Assembly: GCF_022539505.1 (NCBI RefSeq)
Contig: NC_061508.1
Location: forward strand, 266,172,736 to 266,236,735
Direction: 5' to 3'
Length of the DNA stretch: 64,000 bases
From: Lolium rigidum
Lineage: Eukaryota; Streptophyta; Magnoliopsida; Poales; Poaceae
In this document: in pieces, positions 33,558 to 45,189 of the stretch
Numbering within the stretch: the first letter of the stretch is position 1
Layout: each line of letters begins with the position of its first letter
Translations under genes and position numbers: made by a program
Notes under the pieces: generated by a model
The model's database searches: none
Told to the model about the DNA's origin: nothing
What the model saw: the letters and a program-made list of their open reading frames with translations, nothing else

Positions 33558-36154
33558 TACACACTTTCTGCGCCTAGCTGAAAGGCGTTAAAGAAAAGCG
33601 CTTATGGGAGACAACCCATGTTTTTACTACAGTACCTTTATTTTATATTTGAGTCTTGGAAGTTGTTTACTACTGTAGCAACCTCTCCTTATCTTAGTTT
33701 TATGCATTGTTGTGCCAAGTAAAGTCTTTGATAGTAAGGTTCATACTAGATTTGGATTACTGCGCAGTAACAGATTTCTTTGCTGTCACGAATTTCGACC
33801 TGCCTCTCTGTAGGTAGCTCAGAAAAATATGCCAATTTACGTGCGTGATCCTCAGATATGTACGCAACTTTCATTCAATTTGGGCATTTTCATTTGAGCA
33901 AGTCTGGTGCCATTTTAAAATTCGTCTTTACGAACTGTTCTGTTTTGACAGATTCTGCCTTTTATTTCGCATTGCCTCTTTTGCTATGTTGGATGAATTT
34001 CTTTGATCCATTAATGTCCAAGTAGCTTTATGCAATGTCCAGAAGTGTTAAGAATGATTATGTCACCTCTGAACATATAAATTTTTATTATGCACTAACC
34101 CTCTAATGAGTTGTTTCGAGTTTGGTGTGGAGGAAGTTTTCAAGGATCAAGAGAGGGAAATGATGCAATATGATCAAGGAGAGTGAAAGCTCTAAGCTTG
34201 GGGATGCCCCGGTGGTTCACCCCTGCATATATTAAGAAGACTCAAGCGTCTAAACTTGGGGATGCCCAAGGCATCCCCTTCTTCATCGACAACATTATCG
34301 GGTTCCTCCCCCGAAACTATATTTTTATTCCATCACATCTTATGTACTTTGCTTGGAGCGTCGGTTTATTTTTGTTTTTGTTTTTGTTTGAATAAAATGG
34401 ATCCTAGCATTCATTGTGTGGGAGAGAGACACGCTCCGCTGTTGCATATGGACAAATATGTCCTTAGGCTTTACTCATAGTATTCATGGCGAAGGTTGAA
34501 TCTTCTTCGTTAAATTGTTATATGGTTGGAATTGGGAAATGCTACATGTAGTAATTCTAAAATGTCTTGAATAATTTGATACTTAGCAATTGTTGTGCTC
34601 ATGTTTAAGCTCTTGCATCATATACTTTGCACCTGTTAATGAAGAAATACATAGAGCTTGCTAAAATTTGGTTTGCATATTTGGTCTCTCTAAAGTCTAG
34701 ATAATTTCTAGTATTGAGTTTTGAACAACAAGGAAGATGGTGTAGAGTCTTATAATGTTTACAATATGTCTTTTATGTGAGTTTTGCTGCACCGGTTCAT
34801 CCTTGTGTTTGTTTCAAATAACCTTGCTAGCATAAACCTTGTATCGAGAGGGAATACTTCTCATGCATCCAAAATCCTTGAGCCAACCACTATGCCATTT
34901 GTGTCCACCATACCTACCTACTACATGGTATTTCTCCGCCATTCCAAAGTAAATTGCTTGAGTGCTATCTTTAAAATTTCCATCATTCGAATTTGCAATA
35001 TATAGCTCATGGGACAAATAGCTTAAAAACTATTGTGGTATTGAATATGTACTTATGCACTTTATCTCTTATTAAGTTGCTTGTTGTGCGATAACCATGT
35101 TTCTGGGGACGCCATCAACTACTCTTTGTTGAATATCATGTGAGTTGCTATGCATGTCCGTCTTGTCTGAAGTAAGGGAGATTTACCACTCATTTAAATG
35201 GTTAGAGCATGCATATTGTTAGAGAAGAACATTGGGCCGCTAACTAAAGCCATGAATCATGGTGGAAGTTTCAGCTTTGGACAAATATCCTCAATCTCAT
35301 ATGAGAACATTAATTGTTGCTACATGCTTATGCATAAAAGAGGAGTCCATTATCTGTTGTCTATGTTGTCCCGGTATGGATGTCTAAGTTGAGAATAATC
35401 AAAAGCGAGAAATCCAAATGTGAGCTTTCTCCTTAGACCTTTGTACAAAGCGGCATAGAGGTACCCCTTTGTGACACTTGGTTAAAACATGTGTATTGCA
35501 ATGATAATCCCGGTAATCCAAGCTAATTAGGACAAGGTGCGGGCACTATTAGTATACTATGCATGAGGCTTGCAACTTGTAAGATATAATTTACATGATA
35601 CATATGCTTTATTACTACCGTTGACAAAATTGTTTCAGTTTTCAAAACCAAAGCTCTAGCACAAATATAGCAATCGATGCTTTCCTCTTTGAAGGACCAT
35701 TCTTTTACTTTTATGTTGAGTCAGTTCACCTATTCCTCTCCACCTCAAGAAGCAAACACTTGTGTGAACTGTGCATTGATTCCTACATATTTGCATATTG
35801 CACTTGTTATATTACTTTACATTGACAATATCCATGAGATATACATGTTATAAGTTGAAAGCAACCGCTGAAACTTAATCTTCCTTTGTGTTGCTTCAAT
35901 ACCTTTACTTTGATTTATTGCTTTATGAGTTAACTCTTATGCAAGACTTATTGATGCTCGTCTTGAAGTACTATTCATGAAAAGTCTTTGCTTTATGATT
36001 CATTTGTTTACTCATGTCATTACCATTGTTTTGATCGCTGCATTCATTACATATGCTTACAATAGTATGATCAAGGTTATGATGGCATGTCACTCAAATT
36101 ATCTTTGTTATCGTTTACCTGCTCGGGACGAGCAGGAACTAAGCTTGGGGATGC
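33558..36154 (+). other. Sabrina1 non-coding interior
   Basis: 2.6 kb without coding potential, alignable with 48384-50981 and 59114-61645 in reverse. The word aagcttggggatgc, which forms the polypurine tract at 36141-36154, also occurs at about 34193, with a variant at 34252. Confidence 0.8.
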
Positions 36155-37752
36155 TGATACGTCTCCGACGTATCGATAATTTCTTATGTTCCATGCCACA
36201 TTATTGATGATATCTACATGTTTTATACACATTATATGTCGTATTTATGCATTTTCCGGCACTAACCTATTAACGAGATGCCGAAGAGCCAGCTGTCGTT
36301 TTCTCGCTGTTTTTGGTTTCAGAAATCCTAGTAAGGAAATATTCTCGGAATTGGACGAAATCAACGCCCAGGGTCCTATTTTTGCACGAAGCTTCCAGAA
36401 GACCGAGGGGGAAAGGAAGTGGGGCCATGAGGCGCCACCACAGCAGGGCGGCGCGGCCCAGGAGCTGGCAGCGCGGCCCAGGCGTGTGGGGCCCTCGTGT
36501 GGCCCCCCGCGTTGCCCTTCCGCCTACTTAAAGCCTTCGTCGCGAAACCCCCAGTACCGAGAGCCACGATACGGAAAACCTTACTGAGACGCCGCCGCCG
36601 CCAATCCCATCTCTGGGGATTCTGGGAGATCGCCTCCGCACCTCGCCGGAGAGGGGAATCGTCTCCCGGAGGACTCTTCACCGCCATGGTCGCCTCCGGA
36701 GTGATGAGTGAGTAGTTCACCCCTCGGACTATGGGTCCATAGCAGTAGCTAGATGGTTGTCTTCTCCTTATGTGCTTCATTGTTGGATCTTGTGAGCTGC
36801 CTAACATGATCAAGATCATCTATCCGTAATGCTATATGTTGTGTTTGTCGGGATCCGATGGATAGAGAATACTATGTTATGTTGATTATCAATCTATTAC
36901 CTATGTGTTGTTTATGATCTTGCATGCTCTCCGTTATTAGTAGAGGCTCTGGCCAAGTTTTTGCTCTTAACTCCAAGAGGGAGTATTTATGCTCGATAGT
37001 GGGTTCATGCCTCCATTAAATCCGGGACAATGGACGTAAAGTTCTAAGGTTGTGGATGTGCCGTTGCCACTAGGGATAAAACATTGATGCTATGTCTAAG
37101 GATGTAGTTATTGATTACATTACGCACCATACTTAATGCAATTGTCCGTTGTTTACAACTTAATACCGGAAGGGGTTCGGATGATAACCTGAAGGTGGAC
37201 TTTTTAGGCATAGATGCATGCTGGATAGCGGTCTATGTACTTTGTCGTAATGCCCAATTAAATCTCACTATACTTTTCATATCATGTATGTGCATGGTCA
37301 TGCCCTCTCTATTTGTCAATTGCCCGACTGTAATTTGTTCACCCAACATGCTATTTATCTTATGGGAGAGACACCTCTAGTGAACCGTGGACCCCGGTCC
37401 ATTCTTTTATATCAAATACAACCTGCTGCAATACTTGTTCTACCGTTTTCTCGCAAACAATCATCATCCACACTATACATCTAATCCTTTGTTACAAAGC
37501 AAGCCGGTGAGATTGACAACCTCACCGTTTCGTTGGGGCAAAGTACTTTGGTTGTGTTGTGCAGGTTCCACGTTGGCGCCGGAATCCCCGGTGTTGCGCC
37601 GCACTACATCTCGCCGCCATCAACCTTCAACGTGCTTCTTGGCTCCTCCTGGTTCGATAAACCTTGGTTTCTTTCTGAGGGAAAACTTGCTACTGTGCGC
37701 ATCATACCTTCCTCTTGGGGTTCCCAACGGACGTGTGCTGTACACGCCATCA
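36155..37752 (+). repeat. 3' LTR of Sabrina1
   Basis: 1598 bp, colinear with 30991-32582. Differences between the two LTRs are few and cluster at CTG/CCG and similar trinucleotides (for example ctgggacag against ccgggacaa near 31853 and 37021), plus small indels such as ctcggact at 36724. Confidence 0.95.
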
Positions 37753-38039
37753 ATGTTGCACGCGGAGCACCCAAGGGCACCAACATGCGAACTCTTCTCG
37801 CGGAGACCCAAGGATATGAGCGGCTATTTGTCGGACGAGTTAACCACTCGTTCTAGTACAACAAGCACGATCTTCCCGAGGGTTTCACTGACGCGGAGGA
37901 TGAAGAAGAAGAATCTGCTGAGGAGGGCGACGGGGAGGGCTCCGGGTCAAGTGCTGATCATTTCGAGGAGAACTCCGGCGACGACTCTGGCGATGGCTCC
38001 GCCTACGTTGCTTCAGATGAGGATCAATCCTCCGAATGA

Positions 38040-38609
38040 ACCCTGTAGAACAATGGAACAGATGTATCATTTTGGCCCCGGAGTGGGTTTGTAACATAAC
38101 TTAAATTCTTAAGTAGCTAGGGACGAAACACTTATGCATGGGCGGAAAACACTTATCCTGCTATCCGTTTAAATATTATTTTGCATGTTTCGTTTATGAA
38201 AAGCAAGTGCTGGTTTTATATTTTCCGGCTTGTCCATTTGACCTTCCACGAGCCGGAAAACCTCTAGCCGGAAACGCTCGCCAGCGGCGACGAAGCCCAG
38301 TGGCAGTCCGTCAATAACCGCGGAAACAAGCCCCCAGCCCAGGTGCCGGAAGTCGCTACCAGGAATCCATGAGTTTGCAACAGAAGATATTTCCGCCAGA
38401 AAACTTAAACTTACGTCCTAAAGGACGATTTTGGAAAATCACAACTTTCATACGCGCCTAGGCGGAAACATCCAGCTCTGCGGTTTTAGTTGGAAAAAAC
38501 ATACATGATCTAAAAATGAACAAGTAAAGGAGGTAAAAGACTCAAAGAGTGAACCAAATGCTTTATTTCATTGATCATGTATAACTATTACAAGGTATGT
38601 AATTCTATG
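38040..38609. other. Tat2 spacer between antisense gene and pol
   Basis: Tail-to-tail intergenic region; no ORF. It contains a polypurine-like word on the minus strand (gggctgggggcttg, 38330-38345), as in the equivalent spacer of Tat1. Confidence 0.5.
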
Positions 38610-39903
38610 CTAAGTGTGGAAAGGACGTAGCTGTGCAATGTTCCAAGGACGTTCTGTTTCATCGTATATGTCATCCGGGTCCTCTCGCTTGCGTTTCCGG
38701 TACCAGTTAGCAGGTCTATCCTTTAGCTCTCGGAAATCGACAAGGTAGTATGATCCGTTGTGAAGCACTTTGCTAACGACGAAGGGTCCTTCCCATGGAG
38801 ATTGCAACTTATGGTCTTTAACCTGGCGAAGACGGAGGACCAAGTCTCCGGCCATGAACGAGCGATTCCGGACTCGACGACTGTGATAACGTCGGAGCTT
38901 CTGCTGGTAGATGGTGGAACGTTGGTCTGCTAAATTCCGAGCTTCTTCGATCAGGTCCACAGATAGCTGTCTGGCCTCGTCAGCAGTTTCTTCATTGTAG
39001 GCGGAAACTCGCGGTGAATCGTGGATGATGTCGGAGGGGAGCACAGCTTCGGATCCGTATACCAGGAAGAATGGGGTGAATCCGGTTGACCTGTTAGGGG
39101 TAGTTCGTAAACTCCACAGGACGGAATCTAACTCCTCAGCCCAAGCTCCGGCTGCACGACGCAGTGGTTCTTCAAGGCGTGGCTTAATTCCGGATAGGAT
39201 GAGTCCGTTGGCTCTTTCGACCAGACCGTTGGACTGTGGATGAGCCACAGATGCAAGGTCAAGCCGGATCCCTACGTCATAGCAATAATCCTTCAATTCT
39301 CCTTGTGCGAAGTTTGTGCCATTATCTGTGATTATGCTGTGTGGGATGCCGAATCTCATCACGAGGCTGCAGACGAATTTTAGTGCCGTAGCACCGTCGG
39401 CTTTTCTCACAGGCTTGGCCTCGATCCACTTGCTGAGTTTATCAACAGCGACCAGGAGGTACTCAAAACCGCCAGGAGATGATTTCTTTAGTTTACCAAC
39501 CATATCGAGCCCCCAGACCGCAAATGGCCAGGTGATAGGTATGGTCTTCAGCTCTTGAGCTGGAGCGTTTGGTTGAGTAGCGTAGTACTGGCAACCTCGG
39601 CAGGTTTTTACCAGCTTGTCAGCATCTTCTTTAGCTGTGAGCCAGTAAAATCCAAGCCGGAAAGCTTTGGCAACGAGGGACCTGGGGGCGGCGTGATGCC
39701 CGCAATCCCCTGCGTGGATCTCTCTGAGGATTTCAATGCCATCTTGATTGGAGACGCATTTGAGAAATACTCCGGTTGCACTTCGTTTGTAGAGCTGTCC
39801 GTCAACAATTGTATAGGATCTTGCTCGTCTGATGATCTGTCGTGCGAGGACCTCGTCCTCTGGCAACTTCTGATCGATGAGGTAGTCCAGGAAAGGCGGT
39901 GTC
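38610..39903 (-). CDS. pol: Tat2 integrase (C-terminal part of pol, truncated by insertion)
   Basis: An open minus-strand frame from the insertion junction at 39903 to TGA/TAA-type stop at 38610. It shows the HHCC region (GDCGHHAAPRSL, CRGCQYYA), the core with WGLDMVGKL (D), TDNGTNF (D) and NGLVERANG (E), and a C-terminal SPWEGPFVV (GPY/F) before RPWNIAQLRPFHT. No stop or frameshift is seen. A few in-frame residues right of 39903 belong to the inserted LTR, not to the protein. RT and both RNase H domains are cut away. Confidence 0.93.
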
Positions 39904-41506
39904 TGATACGTCTCCAACGTACCTATAATTTCTGATGTTCCATGCTTGTTTTATGACAATACTTACATGTTTTGCTTGCACTTTATAATGTTTTTATGCG
40001 TTTTCCGGAACTAACCTATTAACGAGATGCCGAAGGGCCAGCTTGCTGTTTTCGTTGTTTTTGGTTCCGTAAAGGCTGTTCGGGCAATATTCTCGGAATT
40101 CGACGAAACGAAGACCTAGCATCTTATTTTTCCCGGAACCTTCCAGAAAGTCAAAGGGGGACCAGAGGGGAGCCCTGGGGGCCCCACACGTGTGGCCGGC
40201 GCGCAACCTTCCAGAAAGTCAAAGGGGGACCAGAGGGGAGCCCTGGGGGCCCCACACGTGTGGCCGGCGCGGCCCAGGAGGGGGGCGCGCCGCCCTAGTG
40301 TGAGGTGGCCCCGTGGCCCCTCCGACTCCGACTCTTCGCCTATTTAAGCCCTGGAGACCTAAAAACGCGAGACCAATTGACGAAACTCCAGAAAGACTCC
40401 AGGGGCGCCGCCACCATCGCGAAACTCCATTTCGGGGGACAGAAGTCTCTGTTCCGACACCCTGCCGGGACGGGGAAGTGCCCCCGGAAGCCATCTCCAT
40501 CAACGCCACCGCCTCCATCATGCTCCGTGAGTAGTTCCCCCATGGACTACGGGTTCTAGCTATAGCTAGTTGGTATTCTCTCCCCCATGTACTTCAATAC
40601 AATGATCTCATGAGCTGCCTTACATGATTGAGATTCATCTGATGTAATCGGTGTTGTGTTTGTCGGGATCCGATGGATTGTTACATTATGATTGTCTATC
40701 TATAAAGTTTGTGAAGTAATTGTTGCTACAATCTTGTTGTGTTTAATGCTTGTCACTAGGGCCCGAGTGGCATGATCTTAGATTTAAGCTCTATACTTAT
40801 TGCTTATATTGTATCTACAAGTTGTATGCACATGTCTATGTCCGGAACCAAAGGCCCCAAAGTGACAGAAATTGGGACAACTGGAGGGGAAGGCTTAGAT
40901 ATGAGGATCACATGTTTTCACGGAGTGTTAATGCTTTGCTCTGGTGCTCTATTAAAAGGAGTACCTTAATTTCCATTAGATTCCCTCGAGGCCCGGCTGC
41001 CACCGGCTGGTAGGACAAAAGAGGTTGTACAGGTTTCTCATTGCGAGCACGTATGACTATATATGGAAAACATGCCTACATGATTAATAATCTTGATGTT
41101 CTGTCTTAATGCTATTTCAATCCTATCAATTGCCCAACTGTAATTTGTTCACCCAACACTTGTTATTGGAGAGTTACCACTAGTGTAGATAACTGGGAAC
41201 CCCGGTCCATCTCTCATCATCATATACTCGTTTCTATATGCCATTGGAAGTAGTATCAACTATTTTCTGGTGCCATTGCTCTCATATTACTGCTATCGCT
41301 GTCTGTGTTACTCGTTACTACTGCTCTCATATTACTAGTTGCTTTCACATCACCCCTGTTACTAGTGCTTTTCCAGGTGCAGCTGAATTGACAACTCAGT
41401 TGTTAAGGCTTATAAGTATTCTTTACCTCCCCTTGTGTCGAATCAATAAATTTGGGTTTTACTTCCCTCGAAGACTATTGCGATCCCCTATACTTGTGGG
41501 TCATCA
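39904..41506 (+). repeat. 5' LTR of the second Athila-type element
   Basis: About 1603 bp, from TGATACGTCTCCAACG to GTGGGTCATCA. The TATA-like cgcctatttaag is near 40340. It contains an internal 68-bp perfect tandem duplication (40137-40272). Confidence 0.88.
40137..40272. repeat. 68-bp tandem duplication within the LTR
   Basis: 40137-40204 and 40205-40272 agree base for base except possibly the last position. The unit starts aaccttccagaaagtcaaag and ends in ggccggcgcg. Perfect identity implies a recent event or an assembly artefact. Confidence 0.9.
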
Positions 41507-41517
41507 AGACTATTTTC

Positions 41518-41535
41518 TGGCGCCGTTGCCGGGGA
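41518..41535 (+). promoter_or_regulatory. Primer-binding site (tRNA-Asp)
   Basis: tggcgccgttgccgggga, an exact complement of the tRNA-Asp 3' end, 11 bp after the LTR. Confidence 0.88.
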
Positions 41536-41772
41536 GGCATAGCTCTACTCATAAGTTCACCTGGGGAGTACACTCCACCTCTCTCTCTATTTTATTTTAT
41601 TTTGTTTTGCTTAGTTTACTTTTGTTTAGTTTATTTGTGCTTAGTTTATTTCTGTCTAGTATCATTTTCCTTAGTTTATTTTTGTCTAGTTTCTTTTTGT
41701 CTTGTTTTATTTTCCCTATATACCCAAAAATCCATAAAAATTTGAAAAACCAAAAAATTAAAAACTGCTATT

Positions 41773-42183
41773 ATGGGAGAACCTACAACCTATTTGGAGC
41801 TTATAGAATTATATAATAATTATAGAGAATCAAGAACGGGAAAAGTTATGAGTGTTGTGATAGAAAAACTGAATACAATTGCTAAAATCTTGCTTAAACG
41901 CCATGATATAAACTGTTGCTCTAAACAGGATACTAAACATCTTAAATTTCAATGTGGCTTTAGTGAGGAAGTTTTAATTAAGAACTATAATTGGAATAGC
42001 TATATTCATTTTGGGTTCGAAGAAGTAGAACAATTTGTTTTGTTTATGGGAGCTTCTGAGATTGAATCCTTCATTGCTAAAAATTATGAAACTTGTGTTG
42101 TTTGTAAGGACCTTAAAGATTATGTCTCTTCTATCCTTAATTTTTGCATATTAAGCTACAGTGATAATCCCTATATCATTGAT
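41773..42183 (+). CDS. Internal ORF of the second Athila-type element, truncated
   Basis: Open from ATG (MGEPTTYLELIELYNNY) until the Tat3 insertion at 42184 (..SDNPYIID). About 137 residues, helix-rich, Lys/Glu/Asn-rich, with a Cys pair (CVVCKDL). No gag or protease motif is seen. It sits at the same place as the odd ORF of Sabrina1, after the primer site, and may be an analogous non-gag protein. The residues after 42183 come from Tat3. Confidence 0.6.
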
Positions 42184-42699
42184 TGTCGTGGATGTAACCA
42201 CGGCAGATGCTACAGGGGGTAGCACTTCGTTGATGCGAGGGGAAGGGAACATTGCCATCTACGGGTCGAGGTGCAAGAGACGCAAGGGTTTTACCCAGGT
42301 TCAGCCCCTCCGGAGAGTAAAAGGCCTACGTCCCGCTAGATCTTTATTGCTCGGTGGAGAATTACAATGGGGGGCTCGGCCGGCGGCTACGCCGAGAGCT
42401 TACGAGGGAGATTGGATCTCGAGTAAGGTGTCCTCTAGGGTTTAAGCTCGGGGTTTATATAAGCACCCCCGATCTAGGGTTACATGGAGATGACTCGGAT
42501 CATATCGCTTGCTACTAATCCGGGATCCGCTATCCCTCTCGCAAGTAATCTTCTTGTCCAGCCGTGTGGACCTCCTCCTTAGGATCACGGCCCAGTCGCC
42601 TTAGGGCCCAGTCGCTTGGGCGACTGGCGATCCACCCAAGCCTCCATCTTCACGGCGAATGGGACTGGCGACCCACCCCCTATGGGCATATCCCCATCA
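42184..42699 (-). repeat. 3' LTR of Tat3
   Basis: About 516 bp. On the minus strand it starts TGATGGGGATATGCCC after a purine tract and ends near CATCCACGACA. A TATA box (ttatataaacc, minus) is at 42454-42461. The partner LTR is not visible, so the outer edge is inferred from the TG..CA rule and from the break in the host ORF. Confidence 0.75.
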
Positions 42700-43128
42700 G
42701 TAGTCCCCAAGCGCGGTGGTGAAGAAGCGCGGATCTGGAGCAAGTCTTGGAGAGGCGCGGTGATAAATCAAGATGAGTCGCCGCCGGGCTTCCAAAGATA
42801 AAGTCGCGGGTGCGGTGACAGTCTCCGGCCGCCGTAACTTGATCGGGCCGATCGGCGTGTGACGAGTCGGCTCTAGCCAATCGCCGTTTGCCAGTCGACG
42901 CGTAGTCATCATAGAGACACGTGGAGAGGCCAACGGCTAGATTTCACGTTGACCGAGGCGCAAACCGTTTGCATGTTGTTGACCGTTGGGCTCGACGTGA
43001 CCGCTAACGGCTAGTTTAACGGCTATTCAGCCGGAGACGGCGCAGATCTTGACCGTTGATTGCGGGGCGGCGATTCCGGGACGATTCAACGAACAGATTT
43101 CATCCTCAATCTGAGCGAGTGCGGGCGG

Positions 43129-43134
43129 TATAAA
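43129..43134 (+). promoter_or_regulatory. TATA box of the Tat3 antisense gene
   Basis: ggtataaaggg in GC-rich sequence, about 95 bp before the ATG at 43227, with a CT-rich leader (cttctctctatctcatcttc) between. The geometry is the same as in Tat1 and Tat2. Confidence 0.68.
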
Positions 43135-43226
43135 GGGTTGCCCCTGGGATTAGGGTTCAACACTCCTCCGCATTCATCTCCCATCTTCTCTCTATCTCAT
43201 CTTCATTCCAAACTTCACACGCATCC

Positions 43227-45041
43227 ATGGCGACGAAAGGCTGGGGCAAGTCGAAGGTCACGCGGGAGTCTCTCCTCCCGTACGTCGCCTCCGGAGTCAT
43301 CCCGGAGTTCAACCAAGAGCGATGGCGGGTTCCGCCGGCGAACGAGACGGAGCCCCTCCCGCGGTCCGGGGAGTTCGTGATCTTCCTGAGCTTCCTCGAT
43401 CGCGGATTCGCTCTCCCCACTTCCGATTTCCTCCGGCAGTTGCTGGCCTTCTACAGCATCAAGGTCTCCGACCTCGGGCCGCACAGCGTCCAGCAGATTT
43501 CTCTGTTCGTGGCGCTGTGCGAATGCTACTTGGGCTGTCCGCCCTACTTCCCGCTGTGGGTGTCCATCTTCCACGGGCGGGCGACTCGGGCCAGCAAGAA
43601 CAGCGAAGCACTCATCCCGAACGGGGGGATCACCTTCCAGGTGAAGTCCGGGGAAAGCTTCATCGACATGGCGCTCCCCAAGAAGGCGCAGTCGCTGTGG
43701 CGTCGTTTCTGGTTCTACGCCAAGGAGTACACTCCCCCGGGCGAGGTGTGCATTCCCCAATACAGTCCCGAGCCGAGCGTCCCGCGGCGCCTCAATGTCC
43801 GGTCGCTGCCGCGCGAGCAGGAGAAGGTGGTGAAGGATATGCGCCAAGCGATCCAGGCGCTAAAAGATGACGGCCTGACGGCGGTCGACATGTACAACCG
43901 TTGGCTTGGCCGGCGGCTGATCCCCCGCGGTGCCGAGCTCACCCCATGTGGGAGTACCGGGGACAGAACGACCGCACCCGGTCGCGACGGCGACCGAGTG
44001 GGACGAGGGCGAGTACCGGAAGGCGCTCGCCAAGATCACCACCGCCACCTTCACCTCCTTCGAAGACGGCTTGCAGCCTTACACCGAAGACACCCCGGCG
44101 CCTCGGTAATGCTTCGCATGGCGACTTCGCACGGCCTAGCCGCGTCTTCTTCCTTTCCCGACTTGTCCCTTTGATTCGATTACAGCGTTGGCAGAAGATC
44201 GCGGACCACCTCCCTCCTCTCGCCGGGAAGGAACCACCGGAGATGACCGAGGGCGAGGAGGAAGAGGTCGACGAGGAGGAGGAGCGCACCGAGTCGGACT
44301 CGGAGGCGCGGGACTTCATCAGACTCCCGCGCGGGTCGAAGAGGGGTGCCGAGTCCTCGTCCCAGGGCGCGGCTGAAGAGGAGGCGACCTCTCGCCCGGA
44401 GGACAAGGCGGAGCCCTCCAAGGAAGGGGCCGAGCCGCTATCGAAGCGACTGCGCCCCACTCTCCTGGAAGGGTCCATGAGGCTTCAGCGTCCCTTGAAG
44501 GACGCGATCGATGCGGGAGCTCGGGCCGGTCCGGGCGTAAGAGCGATTCCCACGGTGAAGTAAGTACTTCTTGTCGAATTTGTCCTTCTTGCGACTGGAC
44601 TGGGTGTCGACTCACCTCACCTCCCTGTAGGTCCAAGAAGAAGACCTTGGCGAAGCCGCCCGCGGCCGGGGTGGCGGCCACGAGGGCGGCCGAGGCAAAG
44701 AAGAAAGCCGCGGAGAGGAAGGCGGCGCCGTCCGACCTTGGGGGTGCGGGGTCGGCTCCGGAAGAGCCCGCCGCCGGGAGCCAAGCGGAGAAGGAGAGCG
44801 CTAGCCGCGCCGAGCCCACCGCCAACGTTTTTCCTCTACCCAGCATGGCTCGCGGGGGCATGGCGAGCGCGGCGACGGGTCCGGACGTTGCTCCGCCCGT
44901 GGTGGAGGAAGAGTCGACTGACGTTGCATCGACCGAGGGGCAGAAGGCACCCGAAGTTGAAGAGGACATCGTCGAGGAGGGCGGCCTGTCGGAGCCGCTG
45001 AAAGAGCGCCGGTCCAAGGCCGCCAGGGACCGAGCCCCGCC
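43227..45041 (+). pseudogene. Tat3 antisense gene: Transposase_28-like (5' part, runs into gap)
   Basis: Exons 43227 to about 44107, about 44186-44559 and 44631 to the gap, with GT..AG introns. Exon 1 encodes the globular domain (TRESLLPYVASGVIPEFNQE, FALPTSDFLRQLLAFYSIK, QQISLFVALCECYLG, GGITFQVKSGESF, YNRWLGRRLIP). Exon 2 is very acidic (EGEEEEVDEEEE) with a basic patch (PLSKRLRP). Exon 3 is Lys/Ala-rich, then acidic. Two single-base losses near 43923 and 43980 shift the frame: between them it continues as CRAHPMWEYRGQNDRT, and after them as EWDEGEYRKALAKITTATF. The first is a missing T in an expected CTG. The 3' part is lost in the gap. Confidence 0.8.
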
Positions 45042-45141
45042 NNNNNNNNNNNNNNNNNNNNNNNNNNNNNNNNNNNNNNNNNNNNNNNNNNNNNNNNNNN
45101 NNNNNNNNNNNNNNNNNNNNNNNNNNNNNNNNNNNNNNNNN
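45042..45141. other. Assembly gap (100 N)
   Basis: Exactly 100 N, the conventional size for a gap of unknown length. GC-rich Tat3 antisense-gene sequence on the left changes abruptly to AT-rich Tat4 sequence on the right, so at least one element junction is hidden. Confidence 0.97.
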
Positions 45142-45189
45142 AGGTTTATATATCTTGCTCTTACACCATGTTCCTTCCTTTGTCGAAGG

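Larger units (their letters stand above)
30991..37752 (+). mobile_element. Sabrina1: complete non-autonomous Athila-type LTR retrotransposon
   Basis: Two LTRs (30991-32582; 36155-37752) begin TGATACGTCTCC and end CGCCATCA. The tRNA-Asp-type primer site follows the first LTR, and the polypurine tract aagcttggggatgc precedes the second. The target duplication ATGTT (30986-30990 and 37753-37757) is perfect. The 3.57-kb interior has only one short ORF and no RT, RNase H or integrase, so it must be mobilised in trans. LTRs and 3' interior match Sabrina2 and Sabrina3; the resemblance to Triticeae Sabrina is from memory. Confidence 0.93.
27960..38039 (+). pseudogene. Tat2 antisense gene: Transposase_28-like, spliced, split by Sabrina1
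   Basis: Exons: 27960-29051, 29132-29409, 29493-29980, 30155-30281, 30360-30623, 30707-30990 continued at 37758-38039; all introns have GT..AG ends. Exon 1 (364 codons) has an acidic N-terminus and then the conserved globular domain (EIELRNLEAEGFIKPGSW, NSILAISNHVALCEG, GGVTFKLRPGRTYPP, WFTKRIQPLQHRDRLLFEY). Later exons are basic/acidic and Pro-rich, then a long coiled coil (ENESLKNFLKQSSEEDAKKK), and an acidic tail ending DEDQSSE. Breaks: one extra base near 29783 in exon 3, the 6.8-kb insertion after FADV, and a TAG at 37854-37856 in the acidic end (probably an original TGG). It lies antisense to pol. Its function is unknown. Confidence 0.85.
26645..39903 (-). mobile_element. Tat2: Tat-lineage gypsy element, 3' half, split by Sabrina1
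   Basis: Reading the minus strand from right to left: integrase-bearing pol end (39903-38610), spacer, a gene on the opposite strand (27960-38039), polypurine tract (27216-27204) and 3' LTR (27203-26645). The order is the same as in Tat1. It is interrupted at 30990 by the complete element 30991-37752 and at 39904 by another Athila-type element; gag, PR and RT lie beyond that break, outside the window. Without Sabrina1, about 6.5 kb of Tat2 is present. Confidence 0.88.
39904..42183 (+). mobile_element. Athila-type element, second family (5' part)
   Basis: 5' LTR (39904-41506), tRNA-Asp primer site (41518-41535) and the start of an internal ORF, then cut at 42184 by Tat3. The LTR shares its first dozen bases and scattered blocks with Sabrina but is a distinct family. 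Left target-site candidate is gtgtc (39899-39903). The 3' part is not in the window. Confidence 0.87.
42184..45041 (-). mobile_element. Tat3: 3' part of a Tat-lineage element, GC-rich
   Basis: 3' LTR (42699-42184 on the minus strand), a purine tract (gcgcttggggactac, minus, from 42700) and an antisense gene on the + strand up to the assembly gap. The base composition is much more GC-rich than its neighbours. Left target-site candidate is ttgat (42179-42183). It is inserted in the second Athila-type element. Confidence 0.82.

Noticed and set aside
41518..41535. Possible tRNA-Asp gene fragments at the ggcaacggcgcca words
   Set aside because: Only the 3' 18 nt are present, in antisense and next to LTRs; they are primer-binding sites.
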